Positions 15,584 to 24,769 of a DNA stretch of 64,000 nt are shown here, piece by piece (position 1 is the stretch's first letter; the number at the start of each line of letters is the position of its first letter). Location of the stretch: assembly GCA_963780655.1 (NCBI GenBank), contig CAWACP010000003.1, positions 992,001 to 1,056,000 on the forward strand, given 5' to 3'. A program made the translations under genes and the position numbers. A model generated the notes under the pieces. That model was not told where the DNA came from, made no database searches, and worked only from the letters and a program-made list of their open reading frames with translations. The stretch is from CAWACP01 sp963780655. Its GTDB lineage: Bacteria; Acidobacteriota; Terriglobia; Bryobacterales; Bryobacteraceae.

Positions 15584-16236
15584 AGCGGCTCCTCACACAC
15601 AATCTCGGCTTCAAGCTCATTGCGCTGACCATGGCCGTTCTCCTGTGGATCGTTTTCGGACGCGACCCGGAAGTGGAAACCACGGTTTCGGCTCCCGTCC
15701 AGTATCGCGGCCTGGCCGGAGATCTGGAGCTCAGCTCGCCTCCGACACAGAATGTCACGCTGGAGGTGCAGGGCGCCTCACGAACCCTGGAACCAGGAGT
15801 TCTGGCGACGATCACGATTCTGCTCGATCTTTCGCACGTGGATCGGGCAGGTGAACGCACCTTCAATGTCACGCCGCGCGAGGCCCATCTGCCCCTGGGC
15901 ATCGAGTTGAAGCGCGCCATACCGGCGCAGATCCGCCTCGATTTCGAACGCCGCGTCACCCGCGATATTCCGGTGCAGGCTCGCTACGAAGGCGCTCTGC
16001 CGTCCGGATATCGCCTGATGCGGACCGTCCTGTCGCCGCGAGCCGTTCGCGTTGTCGGACCGCAGAGCCATGTCGCCGCACTCACAGCCGTACAAACCGA
16101 TCCCATCGACCTCAGCGGCATCATCGCCTCGCGCGAGGGCCACGCGCACGCCTGGACCGGCGACCCTCAGGTTCGCCTTGATTCGCCGAATACGATAACC
16201 TGGGACGTCATCGTGCAAAGGATTCGGAAGGACTGA
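15580..16236 (+). CDS. cdaR: YbbR-like regulator of diadenylate cyclase
   Basis: 218 residues. One N-terminal membrane anchor (LGFKLIALTMAVLLWIVF) is followed by YbbR repeats (TVSAPVQYRGLAGDLELSSPPTQNVTLEVQG; IPVQARYEGALPSGYRLMRTVLSPRAVRVVGPQSHV). Its ATG overlaps the stop of cdaA. YbbR proteins bind and modulate CdaA from the outer face of the membrane. Only about two repeats are present, shorter than the four-repeat Firmicute protein. Confidence 0.88.
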   Translation: MKRLLTHNLGFKLIALTMAVLLWIVFGRDPEVETTVSAPVQYRGLAGDLELSSPPTQNVTLEVQGASRTLEPGVLATITILLDLSHVDRAGERTFNVTPREAHLPLGIELKRAIPAQIRLDFERRVTRDIPVQARYEGALPSGYRLMRTVLSPRAVRVVGPQSHVAALTAVQTDPIDLSGIIASREGHAHAWTGDPQVRLDSPNTITWDVIVQRIRKD

Positions 16237-16246
16237 ACAAAACGAA

Positions 16247-17602
16247 ATGGCGCGTCAATTTTTCGGGACCGACGGCATCCGCGGCGTAGCCGGCGAGCCG
16301 CCCCTCGATCCGGCCACCGTCCACGCGGTTGGCATCGCTCTCGGCAAATGGGTAGCGGAATCTGGCCGCGAAAAGACCGTAGTCATCGGTATGGACACCC
16401 GCGAGTCGGGGCCGTGGATCGCCGGTCAGATTGCCGGCGGCATTGCCCGCCATGGCGTGAGCGTGCGCTGCGCGGGGGTCACCACTACGCCTGGCATCGC
16501 CCACCTCGCGAAGACCGGACCATTTGCCGCCGGGGTGATGATCTCGGCCTCGCACAATCCTTTTGAGGACAACGGCATCAAAGTGCTCGGACACTCCGGC
16601 TACAAGCTCCCCGATGAAGTGGAGGAGCAGATCGAAGCCGAGATCCGCAATCAGCTCGCCGCGCACGCCGAGCCGTCGGCGGTTGATGTGCCCGTGGACC
16701 GCAACCTCGACCGGCTCTACGAACGGCACCTCGCGACTACGGTTCCTCACGGTCTGGGGGGCTTCGACGTGGTGATCGACTGCGCCAACGGCGGCTCCAG
16801 CTTTCTCGCGCCCGAGCTGTTTACCCAGCTTGGCGTGAAGGTGCATGCCATTGGCGCGTCTCCGGATGGCCGCAACATCAATCTGAACTGCGGCTCGCTG
16901 CACCTGGAATCGCTGCGCGCCACGGTGCTCGATCGCGGCGCTCAGCTGGGCATTGCCTTTGACGGCGATGCCGACCGTGCGCTCTTCATCTCGGGCTCCG
17001 GCAAGATGATCGACGGCGATGCCGTGATGCTGATCAACGGCCGCGACCTGCAGCGGCAGGGACGCCTGAAGGATCGCGATGGCCGGCCGGTTGTGGTTGC
17101 GACGGTGATGTCCAACCTCGGCCTCGAGCGCGCGCTGGCCGCCGACGGCATCGTGCTGCTGCGCACGCCCGTGGGCGACAAGTATGTGCTCGAAGAGATG
17201 CTGCGCACGGGAGCCATTCTGGGCGGCGAGCAGTCCGGTCACGTCATCTTCAGCGATCACGCCACCACCGGCGACGGAATGCTCACTGCGCTCCGCACGC
17301 TGGATGTGATGCGGCGCACCGGTCAGGACCTGGACGCCCTCACCGTCGGCCTCCGCGTATTTCCGCAACTGCTGGTCAACATCAGGGTGCGGCAGAAGAA
17401 GCCGCTCGAGCAGCTCGCCTCTGTGAATGCCGCGATTGCCGACGTCGAGAACTCGTTCGGAGGATCGGGCCGCGTGCTGGTACGATTCTCGGGCACCGAG
17501 CCGCTGGCGCGGGTGATGGTAGAGGGACCGGATATGGATCGGGTGAAAGCAGCCGCCGACCGCATCGCTGCTGAAATCCGCACCGAGCTGGGGTCGGAGT
17601 AG
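16247..17602 (+). CDS. glmM: Phosphoglucosamine mutase
   Basis: 451 residues. The start FFGTDGIRGVAGEPPLD is diagnostic. The active-site phosphoserine loop SASHNPFEDNGIK is near residue 102, the metal loop DGDADRALF near 240, the sugar loop GGEQSGHVI near 326 and the phosphate-binding RFSGTEPLARVMVEG near 415. It interconverts glucosamine-6- and -1-phosphate for UDP-GlcNAc and peptidoglycan. It lies 10 bp after cdaR, completing the operon. Confidence 0.97.
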   Translation: MARQFFGTDGIRGVAGEPPLDPATVHAVGIALGKWVAESGREKTVVIGMDTRESGPWIAGQIAGGIARHGVSVRCAGVTTTPGIAHLAKTGPFAAGVMISASHNPFEDNGIKVLGHSGYKLPDEVEEQIEAEIRNQLAAHAEPSAVDVPVDRNLDRLYERHLATTVPHGLGGFDVVIDCANGGSSFLAPELFTQLGVKVHAIGASPDGRNINLNCGSLHLESLRATVLDRGAQLGIAFDGDADRALFISGSGKMIDGDAVMLINGRDLQRQGRLKDRDGRPVVVATVMSNLGLERALAADGIVLLRTPVGDKYVLEEMLRTGAILGGEQSGHVIFSDHATTGDGMLTALRTLDVMRRTGQDLDALTVGLRVFPQLLVNIRVRQKKPLEQLASVNAAIADVENSFGGSGRVLVRFSGTEPLARVMVEGPDMDRVKAAADRIAAEIRTELGSE

Positions 17603-17635
17603 ATTCCTCTACTTCCCTTAATTCATTTACTTCTC

Positions 17636-19229
17636 TTATTGCGCCGTCGCCGCGCGGTGCTCGGCAACCTGGAAATGGCTCAGCGTGCCCGCGTACTGCG
17701 ACAGGCCCTTGTAGAGCGATTCGGCGACCTTCTGCCGCTGCTCGGGCCGCTTCAGCAGGCGCTCTTCCTGGGGGTTGCTGATGAACCCGACCTCGGCCAG
17801 CACAGACGGCATCGCGGCGCCGATCAGCACCACGAACGGAGCTTTGCGCACGCCCCGGTCGCGCGTATGAGAGTTGGTATGCGATCCCGCGCTGAGCGCG
17901 CTCTGAATGCGCGACGCGAACTCGCGCGATTCGTCAACCTTGTCCCGCAGCGCGATTTTCTGCAGCACGCCCTCCAGATCGTTCACCGTCATCGCCGATC
18001 CGGCGTTCTCCCGCGCCGCCACTTCCAGCGCATCCTTCGACGTGGTGAAGTTCAGGTAGTACGTTTCCACGCCGGTGGCGCTGCGGACCGGCGAAGAGTT
18101 CGCGTGAATAGACAGGAACAGGTCCGCCTTGTTCTGATTCGCGATGGCCGTGCGCTCTTCCAGCGGAATGAAGCGATCGTCGGACGCGCGTGTAGACCAC
18201 TTCCGCGCCCATGCGCGCCTGGATCAATGCGCCCAGCCGCAGCGCCACATCGAGAACCAGGTCCTTTTCCAGCAGCCCGGTGGGACCGATGGTCCCGGTA
18301 TCGTGCCCGCCATGGCCGGCATCGATCACGATTCGCTGCACCTTCAGGCCGAGCACGCGCGTCATGGAGCGCTCACCTTCCGTCATGCGCCGCGCGGGGA
18401 CCGAGACGTCCGAAGGCTTCGTGCGGTAGTTTGTCATCGTGGCATCGGCTTCGGCCGTGGCGCGATCCGCCGGCTCTGTGGCTGTCGTTGGAACGGACCG
18501 CCGCGTGACCGGAGGCGGCGGCACGTACGGGTGCTCGAGCCGCGACGCAACCACCTGATCCGTTCGGGTGGGCGTTGTCGACTGAACCGACGGAGGCTCG
18601 TCCAGAACGGGCGTGGACGTCATCGTCTGACGCGGCGGCGGTGGAGAGAACGTGCGCATCGCGCGCGCCGGCGCCGGCGTATCCACGCGCTCGATGATCG
18701 AATTGCGTTCGCTGGACGCCATGGTCCCGGCCGGCAGGTCCTCGAAATCGGCGGGCCTCCGGCGCGGGGCGATGCCCGGGCTGTGCAACTCGATGATCAG
18801 CCGGTCGGGATTCGCCAGCGTTTCGGTGGTAAATTCACTGGGACTCGCGAGGTCGAGCACCACGCGCGTAATGCCGCGCTGCGTCTCGGCGACGCGAATC
18901 TGCCGCAGGAAACGATCGTGGACGGTGATGACCCTCACCCCGCGGCGCTCCAGATCGGGCTTGGTATCGGGCAGATCGAAAAACAGGCGATCCGGATTGG
19001 GCACGTGGTCGGAGTGGAACGTGAACTCACCGGTAGCCTCGATGGCGATGCGCGTGACATCGCCCAGCGACCAGAAGCGCACCGCCGTAACATGCTTCAG
19101 AGGGGTTTCATCTTCGTCGGAAACCACAGCATGAGACCTGCGCGTGGACCCGGCGATCACTGGAAGCGAAAGCGCCAGGGCGGCGATCACGATGACGGCT
19201 CGGTGCTGCCTGGGGGGGAGGTGGAGCAT
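17636..19229 (-). pseudogene. amiC: AmiC-type N-acetylmuramoyl-L-alanine amidase, frameshifted
   Basis: One gene read in two frames. The first part (start 19229) has a signal peptide (VIVIAALALSLPVIAG), an AMIN domain (AVRFWSLGDVTRIAIEATGEF ... RLIIELHSPG), a proline/threonine-rich linker, and the start of the Amidase_3 domain (IVIDAGHGGHDTGTIGPTGLLEKD, zinc ligand His). At about 18185-18190 the frame changes right after VVYTR. The next frame continues SDDRFIPLEERTAIAN, SIHANSSPV, the catalytic EVGFISNPQEERLL and the normal C terminus to 17636. One extra base in the CGCG run explains it. Either the gene is broken or this is a sequencing error; intact, it would cleave septal peptidoglycan. Confidence 0.8.
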
Positions 19230-19237
19230 ACCGTTTC

Positions 19238-20008
19238 TTACCTGGTCGCGATGTTCAGCCGGCCCTGTTCGTCGTAGAACGAAACCAGCGGCGGATGTCT
19301 TTCCTCCGGCGGTGAAGCGGCAATGGCCGGCGCCCTTGCCGCAACCGCGTTTTTCTGTCCTGCCTTCTTCTTCGCCTGCTCGTACCGGCGGCCGACTTTC
19401 TTCACATACTCCACCGTCTCGTGATATGGCGGAACTCCGTTGTACTTCGTTACCGCCTTCTCACCGGCATTGTAAGCGGCAATGGCCAACTCATCGTCCC
19501 GGAACGTGTCCTGCAGAAAACGGAGATACCGCACCCCGCCTTCGACGTTCTGTTTCACGTCGAACGAATTCTTTACTCCAAACCGACGCGCCGTCTCCGG
19601 CATCAGTTGCATAATCCCTTCGGCGCCCTTTATGGACACCGCGCCAGGATTGTAGTCGCTTTCCACGGCGATGACGGAATCCACCAGCATGGGACTAACA
19701 TTGTAGTCCGCGGCGGTCTTCTCCACCAGTGCTTTGATGGCCGGGTCGGGAGCGGCCCGGGGAACGCCGGCCGCGGCGGGAGCGGGAGCCGGAACCACCA
19801 CGCGCACCAGTTTTCCCGTTTGCATATCTATACGAACAATGGACTTAAGGCGCAGAGCTGGCGCCACGTTGTGCACCGGATCCGGATTGTCGCCAGCCTC
19901 GAGCATAGTGCCGCCCAGAAGCAACACGGCCGCTCCAAAACATATCACGACCGATTGTTTCAATCGATTATACCCGGAACTATCTCTTTTGAAAACACCT
20001 GCGTACAT
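19238..20008 (-). CDS. Lytic transglycosylase (SLT domain)
   Basis: About 256 residues. The ATG at 20008 is taken as start; a TTG at 19963 (giving KQSVVICFGAAVLLLGG, a tidy signal peptide) is a strong alternative because the mobA start lies only 25 bp from 20008. The catalytic domain has the Slt70-like set: SVIAVESDYNPGAVS (catalytic Glu), GAEGIMQLMPETARRFG, YLRFLQDTF and AIAAYNAGEKAV. A basic Lys/Ala tail and SFYDEQGRLNIATR end the protein. It cleaves peptidoglycan in the periplasm and lies directly downstream of no operon partner except the amidase gene, 8 bp away. Confidence 0.85.
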   Translation of the reverse strand: MYAGVFKRDSSGYNRLKQSVVICFGAAVLLLGGTMLEAGDNPDPVHNVAPALRLKSIVRIDMQTGKLVRVVVPAPAPAAAGVPRAAPDPAIKALVEKTAADYNVSPMLVDSVIAVESDYNPGAVSIKGAEGIMQLMPETARRFGVKNSFDVKQNVEGGVRYLRFLQDTFRDDELAIAAYNAGEKAVTKYNGVPPYHETVEYVKKVGRRYEQAKKKAGQKNAVAARAPAIAASPPEERHPPLVSFYDEQGRLNIATR

Positions 20009-20032
20009 CAAACCGAATGCTATCATTCTCTC

Positions 20033-20599
20033 ATGCGGAGCGCCGGATTTGTGCTGGCCGGGGGCCGCAGCAGCCGGATGGGCCGCGATAAAGCTCTCCT
20101 CGCCGCTTCCGGCAGTTCCCCCCTGCTCGTCCGCGCCGCGGCCGCCGTCGCCGAAGCGGCCGGAAACGCTACCATTCTGGGCGACCCGGAACGGTACGGC
20201 CGGCTCGGCTGGCCCGTGCTGCCCGACATCCACGCCGGCCTCGGTCCCATCGGCGGCCTGCTCACCGCTCTGGAGCGAACGGAAGCCGTCTGGAATCTGG
20301 TGGTAGCGTGCGACATGCCGGCAATTTCCCCGAGCCTGCTGAGCAGGCTCCTCGAAATCGCGCGCAACGCCGAAGCGTTTTGCGTCGCTCCGGTCATCGA
20401 GGGCGAATATGAGCCCCTGTGCGCCGTCTGGCATCGCGACGCCCTGCCGCGCGTTCGTCAGGCCATTGCCGACGGGCGGCTGAAGATGCGCGATCTGGTG
20501 GCCGGAATCGACACGTTGAGCGTCGCGGGCCTCGATGCTGGAATGTTCCGCAACATCAACACCCCGCAGGACTGGACGAGCTACAGCCATTGCCGATGA
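20033..20599 (+). CDS. mobA: Molybdenum cofactor guanylyltransferase
   Basis: 188 residues. It opens with the nucleotidyltransferase signature SAGFVLAGGRSSRMGRDKALL (GTP-binding loop), followed by ACDMPAISPSLL with the metal-binding Asp and EYEPLCAVW. The family attaches GMP to molybdopterin. Its stop overlaps the ATG of the ABC ATPase gene (ATGA). No other molybdopterin gene is nearby, so its role in a general pathway is inferred from family only. Confidence 0.85.
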   Translation: MRSAGFVLAGGRSSRMGRDKALLAASGSSPLLVRAAAAVAEAAGNATILGDPERYGRLGWPVLPDIHAGLGPIGGLLTALERTEAVWNLVVACDMPAISPSLLSRLLEIARNAEAFCVAPVIEGEYEPLCAVWHRDALPRVRQAIADGRLKMRDLVAGIDTLSVAGLDAGMFRNINTPQDWTSYSHCR

Positions 20600-21345
20600 C
20601 CGAGGTCTCGCACTACATAGAATTCCGGCACGTCTATAAGACGTTCGATCACCCCGTTCTGGTCGATGTCAGCTTCTGGGTCGATGCCGGAAAGACCCTG
20701 GCCATCATCGGGCGCAGCGGCGTGGGCAAGTCGGTCAGCCTCGGCCACATCATGGGCTTTCTGAAGCCGGACAGCGGCGAGGTTTGGGTGGCCTATCAGG
20801 ACATCACAAACTACAACGAAGCGGCCATGCGTCAGATCCGCAAAAAGGTGACCATGGTGTTCCAGTCGGGCGCGCTGTTCGATTCGCTCACCGTGGCCGA
20901 GAACATTCTCTTCTCGCTCGAGCTGCGCGAAGACTACAACAAAGACAACAAAGAAGAAATCGTGGACGGACTGCTCGACATGGTGGGCCTGCTGGGATAT
21001 CGGGACGTCTACCCGGCGGACCTCTCCACCGGCTACAAGCGTGCCGTGGCCATCGCTCGCGCGCTCGCTGCGCAACCCGAGTGCATCCTCTACGACGAGC
21101 CCACCACCATGGTGGACCCCATCATGTCCGACGAGCTCAGCGGCCTGATGCTGAAGCTGAAGAATCAACTGCGGCTGACGGCAGTGGTGGTGACCCACGA
21201 TCTGGATCTGATGCGTAAGGTTGCGGATACCGTGGTGTTCCTGTACGAAGGAAAAGCTATCTACTTCGGCCCGGTGGAGGACCTGGAGCACTCCAGCGAC
21301 CCGCACATTCAGGAGTTCCTCGCCATGGACCGGGTAGAGCTATGA
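20596..21345 (+). CDS. ABC transporter ATP-binding protein, MlaF-like
   Basis: 249 residues. Walker A GRSGVGKSVS is near residue 37, Q-loop VFQSGALFDSLTV, signature DLSTGYKRAVAIARAL (an unusual ST-G-Y in place of LSGGQ), Walker B CILYDEPTTMVDP and H-loop VVVTHDLD. The GALFDSLTVAEN and TTxxDPI features place it with MlaF/Mkl lipid-transport ATPases. The usual MlaE permease and MlaD MCE partners are not next to it, so it must work with a permease encoded elsewhere. Coupled to mobA by a four-base overlap. Confidence 0.85.
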   Translation: MTEVSHYIEFRHVYKTFDHPVLVDVSFWVDAGKTLAIIGRSGVGKSVSLGHIMGFLKPDSGEVWVAYQDITNYNEAAMRQIRKKVTMVFQSGALFDSLTVAENILFSLELREDYNKDNKEEIVDGLLDMVGLLGYRDVYPADLSTGYKRAVAIARALAAQPECILYDEPTTMVDPIMSDELSGLMLKLKNQLRLTAVVVTHDLDLMRKVADTVVFLYEGKAIYFGPVEDLEHSSDPHIQEFLAMDRVEL

Positions 21346-21354
21346 TGCGAACAG

Positions 21355-21834
21355 ATGGTCAGAACCGCCCTGTGTGTTTGCCTCGTGTTCCTGAGCGCCC
21401 CCGTTTTTGCAGCCGAGCAGTATAACGGCCCGAGACCTCCGAAGCCGGATATCCCGTACATTCTTCACGCCGATACCCTGATCCCTACCGAAGTGACCCA
21501 GGCGAGCGAGGCGACTCGAAAAAAAGATACCGTGTACACAATCCCCGGCGCGAGCTCGCCGGCAAAGACGCCCGTGCCCGAACCCATCTTCATTATGGAA
21601 GCGAAGAGCATCCAGCCGAGCGACCTGGGACTCTACCGCATGGATGTGCACGACGGAAATCGTGAAGTGGCCATCACCGGAAGGCACAGCCACAACGATA
21701 AGGTGTTTCACCTCACCGTGACGAAGCTGGGCGAGAATCTCTATCGAATCGAGGTGGAGGACACGCTCGCCAACGGCGAGTATTCGCTTTCGCCCAGCGG
21801 CTCGAACATCGCGTTCTGTTTCGAAGAATACTGA
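21355..21834 (+). CDS. Secreted hypothetical protein (159 aa)
   Basis: MVRTALCVCLVFLSAPVFA is a signal peptide. The mature chain starts EQYNGPRPPKPDIPYILHAD, has a polar middle, and a compact C-terminal part (SDLGLYRMDVHDGNREVAITGRHS ... YRIEVEDTLANGEYSLSP). The last motif resembles domains in acidobacterial envelope proteins of unknown function. It lies 9 bp after the MlaF-like ATPase gene, so it may be cotranscribed and could act in the same envelope process (inference). No known domain recognised. Confidence 0.65.
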   Translation: MVRTALCVCLVFLSAPVFAAEQYNGPRPPKPDIPYILHADTLIPTEVTQASEATRKKDTVYTIPGASSPAKTPVPEPIFIMEAKSIQPSDLGLYRMDVHDGNREVAITGRHSHNDKVFHLTVTKLGENLYRIEVEDTLANGEYSLSPSGSNIAFCFEEY

Positions 21835-21878
21835 GCGGGGCCTATGCAACTCCCCCGTAAATGTAGCTTCGCCTCCCC

Positions 21879-21962
21879 GTGGGGCAGACGATCGGGTTTT
21901 GTCGTCTGCCATTGCCCGGGCACTCGAACAGGCAGACGACACAAACCGACCGTCTGCCCCAC
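21879..21962. repeat. GTGGGGC-family palindromic repeat copy 5
   Basis: GTGGGGCAGACGATCGGG...CCGACCGTCTGCCCCAC, with an internal direct/inverted GTCGTCTGCC...GGCAGACGAC pair. This subtype (CAGACG arms) is shared with the truncated copy at 25970, not with the CGCCTCGCC subtype at 487 and 31103. Confidence 0.8.
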
Positions 21963-22007
21963 GCTCTCTTCCAAACCCCCTTTGCTACAATCACGTCTTA
22001 GCCCTAT

Positions 22008-22382
22008 ATGTTTCTGGGACTCGAGCACACGGCCATCGCGTCGCCCCATCCGCGCAGGCTGGCCGAGTGGTACGTCGCGCATCTCGGCTTTCGTATTAAT
22101 TTCGAATACGACGGGAATTATTTCGTGCGCGCGGCCGATGGATCGATGCTCGAGATCATCCCTGCGGAAGGCACGAGCGCGGCTCCGAAGCTGAAAGACC
22201 CCGGAATTCGCCATTTTGCCATTGCAGTGGACCAGTTCGACGCCGGCTATGAAGAGCTGAAACGGTCGGGCGTCAGTTTTCTGGGAGAACCGTACGAGAA
22301 TCAGGGCAACCGCCTCGTCTTTTTCACCGATGCCGACGGCAACATCCTGCACCTGATCCAGCGGCGCACCCCGCTCCCCTGA
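22008..22382 (+). CDS. VOC/glyoxalase family protein
   Basis: 124 residues, one VOC domain made of two beta-alpha-beta-beta-beta halves: FLGLEHTAIASPHPRRLAEWYVAHLGF and IRHFAIAVDQFDAGYEELKRSGVSF, ending FFTDADGNILHLIQR. Metal ligands typical of the family are visible (His in LEHTAI, Glu in LEIIP, His in RHFAI). Substrate cannot be told; lactoylglutathione lyase-like or antibiotic-binding roles are possible. It is followed 11 bp later by an MFS exporter. Confidence 0.75.
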   Translation: MFLGLEHTAIASPHPRRLAEWYVAHLGFRINFEYDGNYFVRAADGSMLEIIPAEGTSAAPKLKDPGIRHFAIAVDQFDAGYEELKRSGVSFLGEPYENQGNRLVFFTDADGNILHLIQRRTPLP

Positions 22383-22393
22383 ACGGAGATTCT

Positions 22394-23596
22394 TTGCTCC
22401 GCCGAGTTTTCAAGGCGTTCCAATACCGCGACTTCCGCATCATGTGGATGGGGGCCTGCACTTCCACCACGGGCACCTGGATGCAAACCCTCGCGCAGGC
22501 GTGGCTCGTGCTGGAGCTTTCCAAATCCAGCTTTTTCCTGGGACTGGATGCTTTTCTCGGTCAGTTCCCGGTCTTCTTCCTGGCGCTTATCACCGGCGCT
22601 GTAGCCGATCGCGTCGAGCGCCGCTACCTGCTTCTCGGGTCGCAGTACGTGCAGATGTTTTGCGCCTTCACCCTTACCGTGCTGTATGTGCTCGGCTACA
22701 TCCACGTCTGGCACATCCTGACGCTCACCTTCATTGTCGGCGTGGCGCAATCGTTCGGCGCGCCGGCATATCAGGCGCTGATTCCAAGCCTGGTGAAACC
22801 GGAGGACCTGCCCAACGCCATCGCGCTGAACTCCATCCAGTTCAACCTGGCGCGCGTGCTGGGACCCATGTTCGGCGGCATCGCCATGGGATTCGGCGCC
22901 GCCTGGTGTTTCGGACTGAACGGACTTTCTTTCGTCTTCGTCATTATTTCGCTCTACGTCATTCGCACCCGCTACATACCGGCAAAGAACGGCGGCTCGC
23001 TAATGGACAGCATGAAGGAAGGCATCCGCTTTATTCGCGGCCAGAGCGGCATGCAGGAGCTCATCGTCCTCGCCTTCCTGATGACGCTGCTGGTATTTCC
23101 GCTGATGGTGTTCCTGCCGGTGTTCGCGAAAAACGTGTTCCACGGGGGCGCCAAAGCGTTCACGATTCTTCTGTGCGCATCGGGCGCCGGATCCGCCGTG
23201 GGCGCTCTGGTAGTGGCCGGCATGGATCGGATCAAGCGGCGCGGCCGCGCCACTCTGCTGCTGCTGGTGGCGCTGGGAGTCCTGATGGTGGCCTTTTCGG
23301 TCTCCCGCTCATTCCCGCTCAGCGTGGTCCTGATGTTCCTGTGCGGTGGCGCGCTCATAGCCGCGTTCGTCACCATCAGCTCACTGGTGCAACTGATCAC
23401 CGCGAACGAGATGCGCGGGCGCGTCATGAGCGTTTACAACGTGGCGTTCCGCGGCGGCATGCCGATCGGCAGCCTCGCGGTGGGCGCGCTCTCGGTGCGC
23501 TTCGCGGCTCCCGCGGTGCTGGCGGTGAACGGCGTGCTGCTCGCGCTGGTGGGCGCATGGTTCCTGCTGGTTCAGCGCCGCGTCGCCGCTCTGTAG
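22394..23596 (+). CDS. MFS transporter, EntS/MFS_3 type
   Basis: 400 residues with a TTG start after CGGAGAT. About ten to twelve hydrophobic spans; the N terminus LRRVFKAFQYRDFRIMWMGACTSTTGTWMQTLAQAWLVLEL is typical of the enterobactin-exporter-like MFS_3 group. The loop after span 2 has ADRVERRYLLLGSQ (MFS motif A variant DRxxRR). Inner-membrane exporter of a small molecule, substrate unknown. Confidence 0.8.
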   Translation: MLRRVFKAFQYRDFRIMWMGACTSTTGTWMQTLAQAWLVLELSKSSFFLGLDAFLGQFPVFFLALITGAVADRVERRYLLLGSQYVQMFCAFTLTVLYVLGYIHVWHILTLTFIVGVAQSFGAPAYQALIPSLVKPEDLPNAIALNSIQFNLARVLGPMFGGIAMGFGAAWCFGLNGLSFVFVIISLYVIRTRYIPAKNGGSLMDSMKEGIRFIRGQSGMQELIVLAFLMTLLVFPLMVFLPVFAKNVFHGGAKAFTILLCASGAGSAVGALVVAGMDRIKRRGRATLLLLVALGVLMVAFSVSRSFPLSVVLMFLCGGALIAAFVTISSLVQLITANEMRGRVMSVYNVAFRGGMPIGSLAVGALSVRFAAPAVLAVNGVLLALVGAWFLLVQRRVAAL

Positions 23597-23629
23597 ACGC
23601 GGCCCCTCTTCGCATAGAATAGGGTCCGT

Positions 23630-24766
23630 ATGCTGATCCTCGCCGCCATCCTCGCCATCTTCGTGTATGGCATGATCGCCGCCATGCTCGGGACCATCCT
23701 CCCGGATCTGGCCCGGCGTTTCAGCCTCACCGCGCAGCAGAACGGCACTATCGCATCCGCTCAGGCGCTCGGTCTCATAATCGCTTCCGTTTCCGTGGGG
23801 CCGCTCATCGACACGCAGGGGAAGAAGGTCGGCCTGCTGATCGGCCTGGCGCTCATCACCGTCGCGCTTTCGCTGCTCCCGCGCTCCACCGGCTACGGAA
23901 CCGTAGTCGCGTATCTCTTCCTCCTCGGCCTGGGCGGCGGCATCATCGTGACGGCCGCGAACGCCCTCGCGAGTGACGTCAGTCCCGCCCGCCGCGGCAC
24001 CACGCTGAACCTCCTCAACCTTTTCTTCGGACTCGGCGGTCTGGCCACCCCATTCATCTCCGCGAACCTGCTGTCCCGAAACTCGGTTCGGCTCTGTTAC
24101 ACCGTGGCCGCACTTACCGGCGTTACGCTGCTCGTCAACATCGTGACCCCCATGCCCGGCCCCTCCGGCCAGCAAAGCTTCGTGTTTGCCGATGCGGGAC
24201 ACCTGCTCGATCGGCCGCTGCTCTGGCTGCTCGCGCTGATGCTGTTCCTCTACGTCGCCTGTGAGGTGGGCGTCTGGAACTGGCTGGTGCAGCATCTGGT
24301 GGCGCAGGGATTGCCGGAAGGCAAGGCGCTCAACATCCTCTCACTCGGGTTTGCGCTGGGGTTGCTGATCGGACGCGTTGTGGTTTCGCCCATCCTGATT
24401 TCGGTCTCCGCCATCAACGTCATTCTGGTTGCCGCTGTCCTGATGGCCGTCACCACCTGGCTGATGCTGCGCACCAAAGACCCGAAGGTCGCGTGGATTC
24501 TGGTGTTCTGCGCGGGCCTGGCCATGGCGCCCGTGTTCCCGACCACGCTGGCCATTGTCGGCGATGTGTTCACGAAGATGACCGGCACGGCCATGGGCAT
24601 CGCTATCACGTTCGGATGGATCGGCCTGGCGGTCAGCTCGAAGATCATCGGCGCGATCGCGGCCCGGTCGAATCTGCGGCGGGCGCTGCTGGTGCTGCCG
24701 GTGTTTTCCGTGATCATGATCGCTCTGAACCTGATCATTCGCATGTTCCTGCATCCTGGAGCCTGA
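23630..24766 (+). CDS. MFS transporter
   Basis: 378 residues, about twelve membrane spans. It begins with a hydrophobic span (LILAAILAIFVYGMIAAMLGTILPDLARRF) and shows GPLIDTQGKKVGLLIGLA, the motif A equivalent. The C half GTAMGIAITFGWIGLAVSSKIIGAIAA is typical of sugar/fucose-type permeases. It is followed 3 bp later by a Gfo/Idh/MocA oxidoreductase, which supports uptake of a sugar or sugar derivative (inference). Confidence 0.78.
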   Translation: MLILAAILAIFVYGMIAAMLGTILPDLARRFSLTAQQNGTIASAQALGLIIASVSVGPLIDTQGKKVGLLIGLALITVALSLLPRSTGYGTVVAYLFLLGLGGGIIVTAANALASDVSPARRGTTLNLLNLFFGLGGLATPFISANLLSRNSVRLCYTVAALTGVTLLVNIVTPMPGPSGQQSFVFADAGHLLDRPLLWLLALMLFLYVACEVGVWNWLVQHLVAQGLPEGKALNILSLGFALGLLIGRVVVSPILISVSAINVILVAAVLMAVTTWLMLRTKDPKVAWILVFCAGLAMAPVFPTTLAIVGDVFTKMTGTAMGIAITFGWIGLAVSSKIIGAIAARSNLRRALLVLPVFSVIMIALNLIIRMFLHPGA

Positions 24767-24769
24767 CCT

